Assembly (NCBI RefSeq): GCF_014145635.1
Contig: NZ_JACHTC010000022.1
Coordinates: 1-43,736 of the forward strand
Direction of reading: 5' to 3'
Origin: Myroides sp. WP-1
Lineage (GTDB): Bacteria > Bacteroidota > Bacteroidia > Flavobacteriales > Flavobacteriaceae
DNA length: 43,736 nt
The position numbers and the translations under genes are program-made. Shown piece by piece: positions 25,501 to 34,494 of the stretch. Every line of letters starts with the position of its first letter. Within the stretch, counting starts at the first letter, position 1. The notes below the pieces were generated by a model that was not told the DNA's origin, did not search any database, and saw only the letters and a program-made list of their open reading frames with translations.

Positions 25501-25622
25501 TGTGGGCACCGCTGGGAAGTGTACTAGCTTTTGGACTAATTGTGTCTATGGTACTGACTTTATTTGTTGTTCCTGTGTTGTACTACAGATTTACCAAGTA
25601 TGTACCCCAACATGAACTGTAA
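22536..25622 (+). CDS. RND efflux pump permease (HAE1/AcrB-type)
   Basis: The 1028-residue protein has the full length and duplicated architecture of RND pumps. An N-terminal helix is followed by a large periplasmic loop, six membrane helices, a second loop and the last helices. The proton-relay helix shows GMVIDNAIVIVDN, in which the usual second aspartate of AcrB (DD) is N. The C-terminal half has GIISLIGIVVRNGIIIVDY and the conserved RRMRPIFLTSAAA. It exports drugs, detergents or metabolites using the proton gradient. It is the middle gene of the operon, with the TolC gene 28 bp downstream. Confidence 0.95.
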   Translation: MSKKIKINLIEAAMKYRQVTLALTVILLGLGIYAVKNMSRAENPNIEMPIAMVVSLYPGADVYQTEQQITKKIEQYLFTFEEIDKKKTTSETKAGQTFITVRLRTEVKDRKRFWATLQHGMNTEVMPNLPKGSIGPIVNSSFGDVTALILSLSSPTKDYSELEGYLDQVEDELKSIPTVAKINRSGLQQPQISVEINNQKLLDYGITASTIVSVLQAQNLTMYSGEVKMPNNTIPIFTNSEISTQKDIENLLVYTSPMGEVVRLIDVAKIERGYTDQTSFIRMGEDKVLMLAIEMQSGNNIVQFGALIDQKLAEIGKTLPEDVTINTIVSQPEAVDLSVSHFMTEFVMAIAACVLVVVLLLPFRVAAVASVAAPISFIITFGVMDLFGIELHQVSLAALVIVLGMVIDNAIVIVDNYVEKLDEGIQPWTAAWQAARQLTIPVLSATTAIICAFAPIPFFMDGIARDFLMALPITIAIALISSLFVSFFVTPLTCYIFIKKGLHSPEDNQDKKKKKNVLDYLQHYFNKGIALAFRHPKYTYIIAISSVVAALGIATQVEQEFYPLSETKQFNVELWLPTGTSLQETDKVAKEVEAIFRKDDRVVSIASFIGMSSPRFNVTYSPEIPRENYAQIFITTHDAKEANQVVQDYLDQFDNYLEEGYVRLRQLSLQEGAPISIRIIGENIEDQKAVADQIEQILKRHKGTNWVRNSYQEDLFSIGITPIEDKAERYGVLNTSIIQTVGTGTKGAPVTRFYEGNKPVDVQLRFVEDNRKDLADISQIYVPSIFGSSIPLSEVAQVEPQWAPGVITHRNGLRTLEVNSETQKGIKAASIMADVKRDIDQIKLPHGIKIQYGGDMETSQENGPAMMKALGVSLVLIFLILMMEFKTIGKSLFVLSTFPLSLLGAFLGLWVTGNPMSMTAFMGIISLIGIVVRNGIIIVDYADELVRDHGFSRRGAALAAAKRRMRPIFLTSAAAAVAVLPMILGKSPMWAPLGSVLAFGLIVSMVLTLFVVPVLYYRFTKYVPQHEL

Positions 25623-25649
25623 TAGGTTTATACATTAAAAACAAAGATC

Positions 25650-26945
25650 ATGCAAACAAAGAAAAGATATATAGTATTTCTAGGTCTGCTGTTTACAGTA
25701 ACTTCTTTTGCTCAAAATTCTAAAGTACTTGAATTAGCAACCTGTAAGCAGTTAGCCCTAGATCATAATAAAAGAATAACCAAGACAAAGAAGCAGTTAG
25801 AAGCTTCTTCAGAAGGCATTCGCGTAGCTAAATTAGAGGCTTATCCTATGCTTGATGCTTCTCTATCAGGAGCTTATTTAGGAGATCCTCTAGGAGGTGC
25901 TATGAATGGAATGATTCCTGAGAAAATGGCTAATGCTATGGTTTCAGCTAGTGTTCCCTTATATGCTGGAGGAAAGATAAGAGATGGGGTAAAGGCGAGT
26001 AAATCTCAACAAAATATAGCCCAACAAAGTGTGATACTGACAGAAAGAGAGGTACTTTTTGAAACAGAGAAAGCGTATTATGATGTTGTTAAGTTACAAG
26101 AAAAGGAGAAATTAGCGAATGAATATATCAAACTATTAGAAGCTTTAGAGAAAGATGTAAACAATAGTTATGAGGTGGGCTTAGTATACAAGAACGATCT
26201 TCTTAAAGTACAAGTAGAACTCACCAATGCAAAATTGGGATTAAAGAAAGTACAAGATGGTAAGTTTATGTCTCTATTAGCCTTAAAGCAATTAATAGGG
26301 ATGGAAAGCACTGAACAAATTGAGATAAAAGAATCTTTATCATTTGTAGATCAAATTACGACTATTTCTGAACAGCAAAGAGAAGAGTCTATAATGGATC
26401 GACCTGAAATTCAGATATTAGAAGAGATAGCTAGTTTAGAACACTTGCAAGCAAAGATTCTAAAATCAGATTATTATCCAACAGTTGCTGTAAGTATGAT
26501 CGGAATATCAGGCTTTGGACAGGGCATAAACTTCACTAATGGCAAAGATAATCTAACGTCTTATGTAGGAATGGTAAGTGTAGAGATTCCAATCTTTGAT
26601 TGGGGAAAAAGAGGAGCTAAGGCGAAGCAGCAAAAATTAAAAGCGTTAGCCGCACAAGAAGAGTTAGACCAAACCAAAGAGCTGTTAGATTTAGAAATAA
26701 GAAATGCTGAAATTTTAGTTAACCAAGCTGCTCAAGATGTAAAATCGTCTGAATTAGCTTTCACTCAAAGTGTTGAGAACAGACGTATTGTACAAGATCG
26801 CTTTGAGGCAGGAACTATTGTAAGTAAAGATTTGCTTGAGGCTAATGCGCTGTGGCAAGAAGCATTTAGCAACGTGATTGAGGCGAAAATAGTGTACCTA
26901 GTAAACACGGCTAATCTGAGTCGAGTGTTAGGTAGTTATCGATAG
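25650..26945 (+). CDS. TolC-family outer-membrane efflux protein
   Basis: The 431-residue protein has a signal peptide (about 1-22, ending TSFAQN). Two outer-membrane-efflux repeats follow, each mostly long coiled-coil helices with short strand segments. One starts around TCKQLALDHN and the other around REESIMDRPEIQILEE. YDVVKLQEKEKLA, VSVEIPIFDWGKR and FEAGTIVSKDLLEA are typical landmarks. It trimerises to form the exit duct of the RND pump encoded just upstream. It ends the operon and is followed by a strong terminator. Confidence 0.95.
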   Translation: MQTKKRYIVFLGLLFTVTSFAQNSKVLELATCKQLALDHNKRITKTKKQLEASSEGIRVAKLEAYPMLDASLSGAYLGDPLGGAMNGMIPEKMANAMVSASVPLYAGGKIRDGVKASKSQQNIAQQSVILTEREVLFETEKAYYDVVKLQEKEKLANEYIKLLEALEKDVNNSYEVGLVYKNDLLKVQVELTNAKLGLKKVQDGKFMSLLALKQLIGMESTEQIEIKESLSFVDQITTISEQQREESIMDRPEIQILEEIASLEHLQAKILKSDYYPTVAVSMIGISGFGQGINFTNGKDNLTSYVGMVSVEIPIFDWGKRGAKAKQQKLKALAAQEELDQTKELLDLEIRNAEILVNQAAQDVKSSELAFTQSVENRRIVQDRFEAGTIVSKDLLEANALWQEAFSNVIEAKIVYLVNTANLSRVLGSYR

Positions 26946-26998
26946 TTTTTTTTGCGAATTTATAGAGGATAATTGTTTTACTGGTTAGTAAAAAAGAG

Positions 26999-27029
26999 AA
27001 ACCTATGATTTATTTAAAATCATAGGTTT
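26999..27029. terminator. Bidirectional terminator after the RND operon
   Basis: AAACCTATGATT pairs exactly with AATCATAGGTTT across a 7-base loop. It separates the TolC gene from the convergent gene at 27042. Confidence 0.85.
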
Positions 27030-27041
27030 TGTCTTTAAAAA

Positions 27042-27881
27042 TCAAAGTGTTTTTTGAGGCATATAGTTGCTGAAGTACAACTGTAAGGCTTCTTTATTGT
27101 ACTTATCCTCCCCACGCCAGTAAGTAACAAAAGTCCAATCGTGTTTTCCTTTTGTTGGTCTGTCATATGAGGTAGGTTTTAGGATGTTGATGCAAGCCAA
27201 TATTTCGATAAGAATTTGACGTTCGTCTTTCGTTGATTTAATAACTGACGCTAGATTTTTCTCCAATGCACTTGGATAATCCTCCGGCTGAGAATTTTCG
27301 ATAACGGTTAGCATGTTTTGGAAAATAGCGATGTCTTCTGTTGTGGGTTCAGGAATATCTGCTGCATGTAGTTGTTCCAAGTCAAATAAAGTGTAGATAA
27401 GATGACCGTGTCGTACACCTCCCCATTTTATTCTTTCAAAGTTTAATACGTTTAGATCTACATTATCGTAGCATTCATCACCTATAATACCATATTTCGC
27501 ATCCCTACATATCCCACAGGTGTGGCTGATGTGTGTTGCATTTCCGTGTGGATCCAAACTTTGTCCACTTATTACTTTTGTGTATGGGTGTGGGGTTAGT
27601 TGCTTGGCAATGAAATAAGAAGCCAAACCAGAGCGCCAGTCTAACCGTCGGGTAGACAAGCTACTCAGAAAAGCTTTGCCAACGAGTTGTGTTGAGATCT
27701 TAGGAAGTAGGTCGAATATTTGCGCTAAGCAAGCATCATGAGAAATTGTTCGCGGATCAAACATTACCCCTTTTTCCTTGGCATAAGCAAGGTCATCTGG
27801 GGAGGTATACCTGTCTTTTTTGTTGATCCATCCGCTTTTCCAATACGTTTTAAATAATATGTTTTTGGCCTTTTTGTCCAT
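27042..27881 (-). CDS. Uncharacterised protein with CGIC motif
   Basis: The 279-residue protein has no signal peptide or membrane helix. Landmarks are FKTYWKSGWI at the start, AFLSSLSTRRLDWRSGLASY (about 89-108), and THISHTCGICRD (about 136-147), whose cysteines and nearby histidines could bind zinc. YWRGEDKYN is near the end. I recall similar proteins in Firmicutes and Bacteroidetes annotated only as hypothetical. Function is unknown. It is a monocistronic gene divergent from the DUF4303-like gene. Confidence 0.75.
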   Translation of the reverse strand: MDKKAKNILFKTYWKSGWINKKDRYTSPDDLAYAKEKGVMFDPRTISHDACLAQIFDLLPKISTQLVGKAFLSSLSTRRLDWRSGLASYFIAKQLTPHPYTKVISGQSLDPHGNATHISHTCGICRDAKYGIIGDECYDNVDLNVLNFERIKWGGVRHGHLIYTLFDLEQLHAADIPEPTTEDIAIFQNMLTVIENSQPEDYPSALEKNLASVIKSTKDERQILIEILACINILKPTSYDRPTKGKHDWTFVTYWRGEDKYNKEALQLYFSNYMPQKTL

Positions 27882-28138
27882 CTGTTTCCTTGTTTTCTTT
27901 ACGAAAATAAAGAATTAGTTTGTTATGATGAGAGAAAGAGCTTCTTTTACGGCTTATTTCAATTTTTACAAATGAAGCAAAAGAAATGGATTGTTGCTTG
28001 TGTTGTACAAAATAGACTAACAGTCATGCGATAATATAATTGCCAAAAATCAATACAATTAGGGAGATCAAACAGTTTTTTTTATCCTTATTTTGCGCTT
28101 CGTAAATCTCCTTGAGAAGGAAGTAAAAACGATACAAT

Positions 28139-29005
28139 ATGAATCCGAAAAATAAAGAAATCAAATTAACTGGAACCGAAGCTTTAAAGATTATCGCTTC
28201 TCTAGATCAATTTGTACGATCTCTAGACAAAATAAGGACTTATCATTCTGATCCAAGGAAAGATAAAACACAAGAAGAACAACATAGGGCCATAGCGACT
28301 TACATTAGTGAGCAAAAAGTAGGAGCGGAGTTAGCCTTACTACAAGGGCTACTTAGTGCTAAAATGGATCTTTCTTTAGGGGAAGATGGACTTGATGATG
28401 TAGCTCGTGCCTGTCAAGCCAATACGTATTGGTCACCTAAGAAACAAGCAACCACTCAAAACCCTGCATTTGATGCCTGGTATGACGCGCATTTGATAGA
28501 TTTAAAAACAGCTATCATCAATGAATTTGAGTACCTCTACCATTTTTTACAAAAGAAAAAACAACAAGTGTACGGTTTTGCTCTTATTTTAGATTCTGAT
28601 TGTTTAACGGCCTATGCTGCCGTTTCAACCCAACAAAGTTTAAAAAAGTTGCATAAGAATTGTGAGTGGATCGCAGAAGAATGGTGTTATGTTTCTGATG
28701 AAGAAGATGTCGTCTATGGTTTATCCAATTTTGCTGATACACTGATTGATTTCTATGATGCTCAAATCGTACCATTGTTTCAAAAAGGTTTTGATTATGA
28801 ACCCATTCAACAAAAAAATTTAGCCTTGTTTACAGAAGCCATGAAGGAAGCAAAAAGCGCATTAGTGGATAAATATGGTGGTGAAGTAGAGGCAATGGCT
28901 TTCTTCTTAACGATACCTGGCGAACCAAAAGTAACGCATAATTCAGCACTTGCGATCAACAATCCGAACACAAAAAAGGTAAAGGAACTACTTGAATTTA
29001 TTTAA
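28139..29005 (+). CDS. DUF4303-like protein
   Basis: The 288-residue protein has an N-terminal helical part (about 1-110) and a C-terminal domain that resembles DUF4303. VYGFALILDSDCLTAYAAVSTQQSL (about 145-169; two strands) is followed by EWCYVSDEEDVVYGLSNF and then a helical region. DUF4303 proteins are often immunity proteins near polymorphic toxins, but no toxin gene is visible here. There is no signal peptide. The family assignment is from pattern memory and is moderate. Confidence 0.65.
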   Translation: MNPKNKEIKLTGTEALKIIASLDQFVRSLDKIRTYHSDPRKDKTQEEQHRAIATYISEQKVGAELALLQGLLSAKMDLSLGEDGLDDVARACQANTYWSPKKQATTQNPAFDAWYDAHLIDLKTAIINEFEYLYHFLQKKKQQVYGFALILDSDCLTAYAAVSTQQSLKKLHKNCEWIAEEWCYVSDEEDVVYGLSNFADTLIDFYDAQIVPLFQKGFDYEPIQQKNLALFTEAMKEAKSALVDKYGGEVEAMAFFLTIPGEPKVTHNSALAINNPNTKKVKELLEFI

Positions 29006-29053
29006 TTTAAAAAAGAGCATACGACATGAAAAAACCCATAAGCATTACCTTTT

Positions 29054-30106
29054 TTAATTTTTGTTGTCAATAAATTGATACTTGCGTTGTTTGTTTTTCC
29101 ATCGTTCCATTGCATACGCCCTCAAATCGACGATTTTATCTTTTTCATCGACAATTTCAAATCCCAATAGGGTTTCTAAAATATCCTCAAGGGTAAGCAA
29201 TCCTTGTACCTCTCCATATTCATTAGTCACAAGGGCTAGATGTTCTTGTTTATCCGTAAGTTTTTCCCAAGCTTCTAGCACACTCATGTGCTCGTTTAGC
29301 TGTAAGATGTTTCGCTTCAAAGTCTTGAGTCGAATGTCAAATCGGTCTTCCGCTAAATGCTCCAAGACTACATCGCGTAAAACATAACCAACCAGGTGCT
29401 CTGCCTGTTGACTGTAGATGGGAATACGCGAAAAATAAAGAAACTCTTTATGAGTTAAAAAGTCTTGTACCGTCATTTCTTCGTTGGCGTGTACCATCAT
29501 GATACGCGGGGTAAGAATATCAGTAATTGCAACTTCTTTGAGTTGAATGAGGTTTTGAATAATCTTGTTCTCCTTTCCTGCGAGTACACCCTCTTGTTCT
29601 CCCATACTCGCTAAACTTGCAAACTCGGCTCTACTCATACTAGATTCTTGTTGTTTTTTGCTCAATCGCTTGGTCAAAAAAGAGGAAAGCAAAACCAGAG
29701 GGTAGCAACAGCGAATCATCACGGAAATGGACGTAGCAGTAAACGCATATAATTTTTTATAGTAATTAGCGCCAAGAGTCTTGGGAATAATTTCGGTTAA
29801 AACTAAAATTAATAGCGTAAGTAACGCAGAGATAACACCAAAATAAGCTTCGCCAAATACAAGTGTAGCTTGTGCACCAACTCCTGCCGCACCTACGGTA
29901 TGGGCAATTGTATTTAGGGATAAAATAGCGGATAAAGGCTTGTCGATGTCTTTTTTCATTCCAATAAGTTGGGCAGCTTTTGCATCGTCTTGATCAGCTT
30001 TACTCTGTAAATAAGCCAAAGGTGTTGATAGTAATACCGCTTCGGCAATCGAACAAATAAAAGAAATACTTAGTGCTAAAAATAAATAAAGCAACAATAG
30101 AGTCAT
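29054..30106 (-). CDS. CNNM/HlyC-CorC family membrane protein with CBS pair, lacking the CorC_HlyC domain
   Basis: The start at about 30106 (MTLLLLYLFLALSISF) is preferred to an upstream TTG. The protein has about 350 residues. An N-terminal DUF21/CNNM domain with four membrane helices (about 1-165) is followed by a CBS pair. The pair starts near DILTPRIMMVHA and ends at TNEYGEVQGLLTLEDILETLLG. After EIVDEKDK the protein ends in a short basic tail. The CorC_HlyC domain seen in longer members (about 430 residues) is missing. Such proteins are implicated in magnesium or other cation efflux, with CBS domains sensing nucleotides. Confidence 0.87.
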   Translation of the reverse strand: MTLLLLYLFLALSISFICSIAEAVLLSTPLAYLQSKADQDDAKAAQLIGMKKDIDKPLSAILSLNTIAHTVGAAGVGAQATLVFGEAYFGVISALLTLLILVLTEIIPKTLGANYYKKLYAFTATSISVMIRCCYPLVLLSSFLTKRLSKKQQESSMSRAEFASLASMGEQEGVLAGKENKIIQNLIQLKEVAITDILTPRIMMVHANEEMTVQDFLTHKEFLYFSRIPIYSQQAEHLVGYVLRDVVLEHLAEDRFDIRLKTLKRNILQLNEHMSVLEAWEKLTDKQEHLALVTNEYGEVQGLLTLEDILETLLGFEIVDEKDKIVDLRAYAMERWKNKQRKYQFIDNKN

Positions 30107-30130
30107 TAAACTAGATTTAAGTTGATACAA

Positions 30131-30521
30131 TAGTACTTTTTTTTAAAACTACTCTAGTTTGTAATTCTACTCAAAGGTTCATAATTGACACTGAAACCGC
30201 AAGAATAGATACTAAAGTTTACTCTTTTGTCTAGTATTCCTAAATAAAAGTCAAGTTTTCTCTTCTGGAAGAGCAAAATCGCAATACGACAATCCTTTTT
30301 TATTGAAACCCCATTTTCTGCATTTTTGACTTAGAATAGCATCTAACGTATGCAAGGGCAGTAATCGCTGTATTACAAATAATAATTAATATTTTGTTAT
30401 TTATTTTTTATCTGTAAATTTATGGTTAAATAATTGCTTTTTTTAAATTTGAATACGTTTCTTAATAGCTCTAAATTTCTATCTTTAGTGTAGAAATGAG
30501 GATTAAAAAATCTGGTAAACT
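30131..30521. other. 390-bp gap, no gene seen
   Basis: The region between two divergent genes is AT-rich. TATCTTTA (30480-30487) is one base off the TAnnTTTG box and might serve the glutamate-synthase-like gene. No RNA gene or repeat is recognised. Confidence 0.5.
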
Positions 30522-32129
30522 ATGCGTAAACAATTCGTTATTTTTTCAACTTTACTGTTGATTGTCATGCTTCTACTTTCTATATTTTTAAATAAGAATT
30601 GGAGCATCTTTTTTGTAATTGTTCTCATATTTGTAATTATGGGATATCAAGATATGTATCAAAAGAAACATACCTTGAGGCGTATATATCCTATTTTTGG
30701 TCGACTTCGCTATGTGATGGAGGAACTTCGACCTAAAATGTATCAGTATTTTATTGAATCCGATACAGACGGGAAACCGATTAGTCGTATTGATCGTGCA
30801 ACTATTTATCAACGTGCAAAAAAAGAATTAGAAACTATTCCATTTGGTACACAGCTAGACGTTTATGCGGAGGGGTATGAATGGATGTGTCATTCCATTG
30901 CACCTAAAGCCTTTGATACACTAGATCACAATCCGCGTGTACTGTTTGGAAATAAAGACTGTAAACAACCGTATTCTGCCAGTATTCTCAATATTTCGGC
31001 TATGAGTTTCGGTTCTTTAAGTGCTCAAGCAGTTGAAGCGATGAATGGCGGTGCAAAATTGGGTAATTTTGCCCATAATACAGGAGAGGGAGGAATAAGC
31101 CCTTATCACTTAAAAGGCGGGGGTGATTTAATTTGGCAAATTGGAACGGGATATTTTGGATGTCGAGATGAAAAAGGAAAATTTGACCCTGCTTTATTTG
31201 CTGAAAAAGCGAAATTACCCAACGTTAAAATGATCGAATTGAAGATTTCTCAAGGAGCCAAACCAGGTCATGGTGGAATATTACCTGCTTCTAAAAATAC
31301 AGTGGAGATTGCTCAAATTCGACATGTAAAACCTCATACCATTGTAGCTTCACCACCGTATCACTCGGCGTTTAATTCACCATTGGAATTGGTTGAGTTT
31401 ATTAAGGAATTGAGAAATTTATCGGACGGAAAACCTGTTGGGTTTAAATTGTGTATTGGACATAAAGCTGAGTTTATCTCGATTTGTAAGGCGATGGTGC
31501 ATTTAGATACCTATCCTGATTTCATCACTGTAGACGGGGGAGAAGGAGGAACAGGAGCTGCGCCACAAGAGTTTTCAAACTATATCGGAGCACCTATGCT
31601 TGACGGATTGGCATTTGTACATAATATCTTAACGGGAATGGGTATTCGCAAGCACATTAAAATCATCGCTTCAGGAAAAGTAACGTCTTCGTTTCATTTA
31701 GCACGCGCAATGGCTTTAGGAGCAGATACGTGTAATGCAGCTCGAGCAATGATGATTGCAGTTGGTTGTATTCAAGCACTTTTGTGTAATACCAACCGAT
31801 GTCCGACCGGAATTGCCACTCAAGATCCTAAACTTACTATAGGATTGGATGTTGCTGATAAAAAAACGCGAATGGCTAATTACCACAAAGGAACAATTGA
31901 GAGTTTTGTAGAATTATTAGGTGCTTCAGGATTAGATGATATGAAAAACATTACGCGTTCTCATATTTATCGACGTGTTTCATTGAATGATATGTTGACC
32001 TATGAAGAAATTTTCCCTTCTGTAGAAGTGGGTGCTTTACTCTTAGGACAAATTCCAGATAGATACAAACAAGATTTCGAATATGCCAATATGAATCAAT
32101 GGGGAATTACAAGTAAAAGGCAAGAATAA
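30522..32129 (+). CDS. FMN-binding glutamate-synthase-family protein
   Basis: The 535-residue protein starts with one or two membrane helices (about 5-45) and continues with the FMN/glutamate-synthase barrel. Landmarks are ISAMSFGSLSAQAVEAMNGG (FMN site), HNTGEGGISPYH, LKISQGAKPGHGG, VDGGEGGTGAAPQEF, and CIQALLCNTNRCPTGIATQ, whose cysteines can bind an iron-sulfur cluster. These stand-alone, membrane-anchored homologues of the GltB central and FMN domains lack the glutaminase domain. Their physiological substrate is not settled. The gene is single. Confidence 0.9.
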   Translation: MRKQFVIFSTLLLIVMLLLSIFLNKNWSIFFVIVLIFVIMGYQDMYQKKHTLRRIYPIFGRLRYVMEELRPKMYQYFIESDTDGKPISRIDRATIYQRAKKELETIPFGTQLDVYAEGYEWMCHSIAPKAFDTLDHNPRVLFGNKDCKQPYSASILNISAMSFGSLSAQAVEAMNGGAKLGNFAHNTGEGGISPYHLKGGGDLIWQIGTGYFGCRDEKGKFDPALFAEKAKLPNVKMIELKISQGAKPGHGGILPASKNTVEIAQIRHVKPHTIVASPPYHSAFNSPLELVEFIKELRNLSDGKPVGFKLCIGHKAEFISICKAMVHLDTYPDFITVDGGEGGTGAAPQEFSNYIGAPMLDGLAFVHNILTGMGIRKHIKIIASGKVTSSFHLARAMALGADTCNAARAMMIAVGCIQALLCNTNRCPTGIATQDPKLTIGLDVADKKTRMANYHKGTIESFVELLGASGLDDMKNITRSHIYRRVSLNDMLTYEEIFPSVEVGALLLGQIPDRYKQDFEYANMNQWGITSKRQE

Positions 32130-32307
32130 ACACGTTACTCTACACAGTTGATTTTTTAGAATTTAAGGATCTTAGTCGTTATTTTCTTTAAAAAGAATGT
32201 TTTGGATGAAAATAAGTAGAAATTTCTTCTTGCAAAGAATGTAAAAATGAAGCATATCTTTTTTGATGTACTTCTGTAAATCACGTTAAAACTAAAACAA
32301 AACTAGA

Positions 32308-33126
32308 ATGAAAAGAAGAAGTGCCCTTATCTTGAGTTTGCTATGTACATTCTTGATTATGAGTTGTGCGAATACAACGACCAGCAAAGATGTCGTGCCA
32401 CAACACGATACGTTTAAACTGCAATCCAACCAATTAAAAGAGGAAAGGGTTATCAATGTATGGACGCCTAAAGACTATGGTAATAGTATGGATTCTCTAC
32501 CGGTGATCTATATGGCAGATGGCGGAGTAAAGGAAGATTTTCCTCATATTGCTAATACTTTAGAAGAGTTAATCAAGGAGCAAAAAATACCTGCTGTTAT
32601 TTTAGTTGGTATTGAAAATACACAAAGGCGAAGAGATTTAACTGGATTTACAACAGTTGCAAAAGACAAAGAAATTGCACCAGTGGTGGGAGGATCTGAG
32701 AAGTTTAGAGCCTTTATAAAAGAAGAGTTGTTTCAGGAAATTGAGAAAAGATATAGAACAAAAGGCGAAAGGACTATTTTAGGAGAGTCTGCTGCCGGAT
32801 TATTTGTTGTGGAAACCTTTTTTTTAGAACCAGAACTGTTTGCGAATTACATTGCCTTTGATCCTTCATTGTGGTGGAATGATCACTTTTTAGTTCGAAC
32901 GGCAAAAGCGAGTTTAGAAAAGAATAAAGCAGTAAAACGCAAACTTTGGTTTGCGGGATCTAATGCTACTGATATTTTTCCTTATACGAAAGAACTCGCA
33001 ACTATCTTAGCAGAGAATAAGGATGATGCTTTGGAGTGGACCTATGCAGATGAACCCAATGAATTGCATACAACGATCTTTAGAGCTACAAAAAACAAAG
33101 CGTTGACTTGGATATTTAAGAAGTAA
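32308..33126 (+). CDS. Lipoprotein alpha/beta-hydrolase (putative esterase, Fes/IroE-like)
   Basis: The 272-residue protein starts with a lipoprotein signal (lipobox IMSC, C20). The esterase-D-type fold is visible. INVWTPKDY and LPVIYMADGG form the first strands, ILVGIENTQRRRDLTGF the oxyanion region, and GESAAG contains the nucleophile S161. FDPSLWWND and a C-terminal ELHTT histidine (around 252) complete a possible triad. Relatives include siderophore esterases and other carboxylic-ester hydrolases. The substrate here is unknown. It is anchored at the cell envelope. Confidence 0.88.
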   Translation: MKRRSALILSLLCTFLIMSCANTTTSKDVVPQHDTFKLQSNQLKEERVINVWTPKDYGNSMDSLPVIYMADGGVKEDFPHIANTLEELIKEQKIPAVILVGIENTQRRRDLTGFTTVAKDKEIAPVVGGSEKFRAFIKEELFQEIEKRYRTKGERTILGESAAGLFVVETFFLEPELFANYIAFDPSLWWNDHFLVRTAKASLEKNKAVKRKLWFAGSNATDIFPYTKELATILAENKDDALEWTYADEPNELHTTIFRATKNKALTWIFKK

Positions 33127-33197
33127 ATAGCTGTGTTTTACAAGGAATACCCGATGGCGTTTCGAATAAAACAAGCAACTGAAATAGGTGACACCAC

Positions 33198-34214
33198 TTA
33201 GAATAATTTCATGTCGCCATCTTTGATCCACTGGTTCTTTTTCATGATAACGTAAATCACGTAAGATAAAATCGCAGGGCATATAAACTGTAAGCTGATA
33301 ATAGCTAAGAGAATATAAGAGGTTGAATAGGATTCTTTCATAGCATTGAAAGTTCCTATTTGACCAACTAAACCACAACTTCCCATACCTGATTCTAACG
33401 CAGTATTTTGCATGTCAAAGAATAAAATGGCAATGGGACCAAGTATGGCACTGGCTAATGTTGGGGGAATCCAAATTTTCCAATTCTTGTAAATGTTAGG
33501 TACTTGCAACATGCTCGTTCCTAAACCTTGTGCTAGTAATCCTTTAATACCGTTGTCTTTGTAGCTAATTGTAGCAAAACCAATCATTTGAGCACAACAA
33601 CCTATGGTAGCCGCTCCTGCAGCTAAACCATCCAATTGCAGCATCAAACACAGAGCAGCTGATGAGATGGGTAAGGTTAAAACCATGCCGACCACTACGG
33701 CAATTACCACGCCCATAATGAGCGGATTAGCGGCTGTTGAAAGGATAATAACTTGTCCAATCCACTGCATCAACTGATTGACACTCGGACCAATCAATTG
33801 AGCTAATGCTACTCCTACCAGAACAGTAACAATGGGAGTAATGACAATGTCAATTCTTGTTTCACCCGCAACGGCCTTTCCTACTTCTACGGCAATAATG
33901 GTTGCAATAAACACACCCAATGGCCCACCCAACTGGTAAGCAGCTACTCCTACAACAGCAGAAGAAAATAAAACCAACTGTGGCGCTCGCAAACTATACG
34001 CAATAGCAAGTGCTATTACTGGACCAGTAGCCTGATTGGCAAATGGCCAAACCACGTCTTTTAAAAATGAAATCGCAAATTCCTCACCTATTGTTTTGAG
34101 AATAGTCCCCACAAGTAAGGTAGCAAATAAACCGTAGGCCATAGCTCCCATAGCATCAATAAAGTATCGTCTGCTCGAAATTTGGATGTCTTTTTTTTGA
34201 AGAAATTGTTTCAT
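33198..34214 (-). CDS. PTS EIIC-type membrane protein, PfoR-like
   Basis: The 338-residue protein has roughly ten hydrophobic segments and matches the PTS_EIIC_2 / PfoR-like family. Landmarks are RRYFIDAMGAMAYGLFATLL, AVVGVAAYQLGGPLGVFIA, and GMGSCGLVGQIGTF near the C-terminus. No EIIA, EIIB, HPr or EI genes are nearby, so it may act as a permease without PTS phosphorylation, as suggested for other stand-alone members. The substrate is unknown. Confidence 0.85.
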   Translation of the reverse strand: MKQFLQKKDIQISSRRYFIDAMGAMAYGLFATLLVGTILKTIGEEFAISFLKDVVWPFANQATGPVIALAIAYSLRAPQLVLFSSAVVGVAAYQLGGPLGVFIATIIAVEVGKAVAGETRIDIVITPIVTVLVGVALAQLIGPSVNQLMQWIGQVIILSTAANPLIMGVVIAVVVGMVLTLPISSAALCLMLQLDGLAAGAATIGCCAQMIGFATISYKDNGIKGLLAQGLGTSMLQVPNIYKNWKIWIPPTLASAILGPIAILFFDMQNTALESGMGSCGLVGQIGTFNAMKESYSTSYILLAIISLQFICPAILSYVIYVIMKKNQWIKDGDMKLF

Positions 34215-34494
34215 TGATTGGGAGGTTAAATCAGCGTTTCATTTTATAGAACGACTAAATTACGATTAAATTGGGAAGTACTAAAGCATATTGGCTAACG
34301 TGAAAAGAATAGTTTCATGCGAATGAATAAGGCAGACAGTCCGAATGTAAATACGCTGTTCAATGCAAAAAAATACACCGTTAGTAAAATACTATTGGTT
34401 AAAGATAGAGTCGTTAGGCTTTTCTTTTATTGGTTTATAATACGTAAAAATACATTTTTTTATATTTGCTTTTATAAAGCTAAAAAAGGAAATC

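Noticed and set aside
34461..34468. TATATTTG box pointing into the 3' end of the TPR regulator gene
   Set aside because: It would give an antisense transcript, but no -33 element at proper spacing and no gene support it; likely chance.
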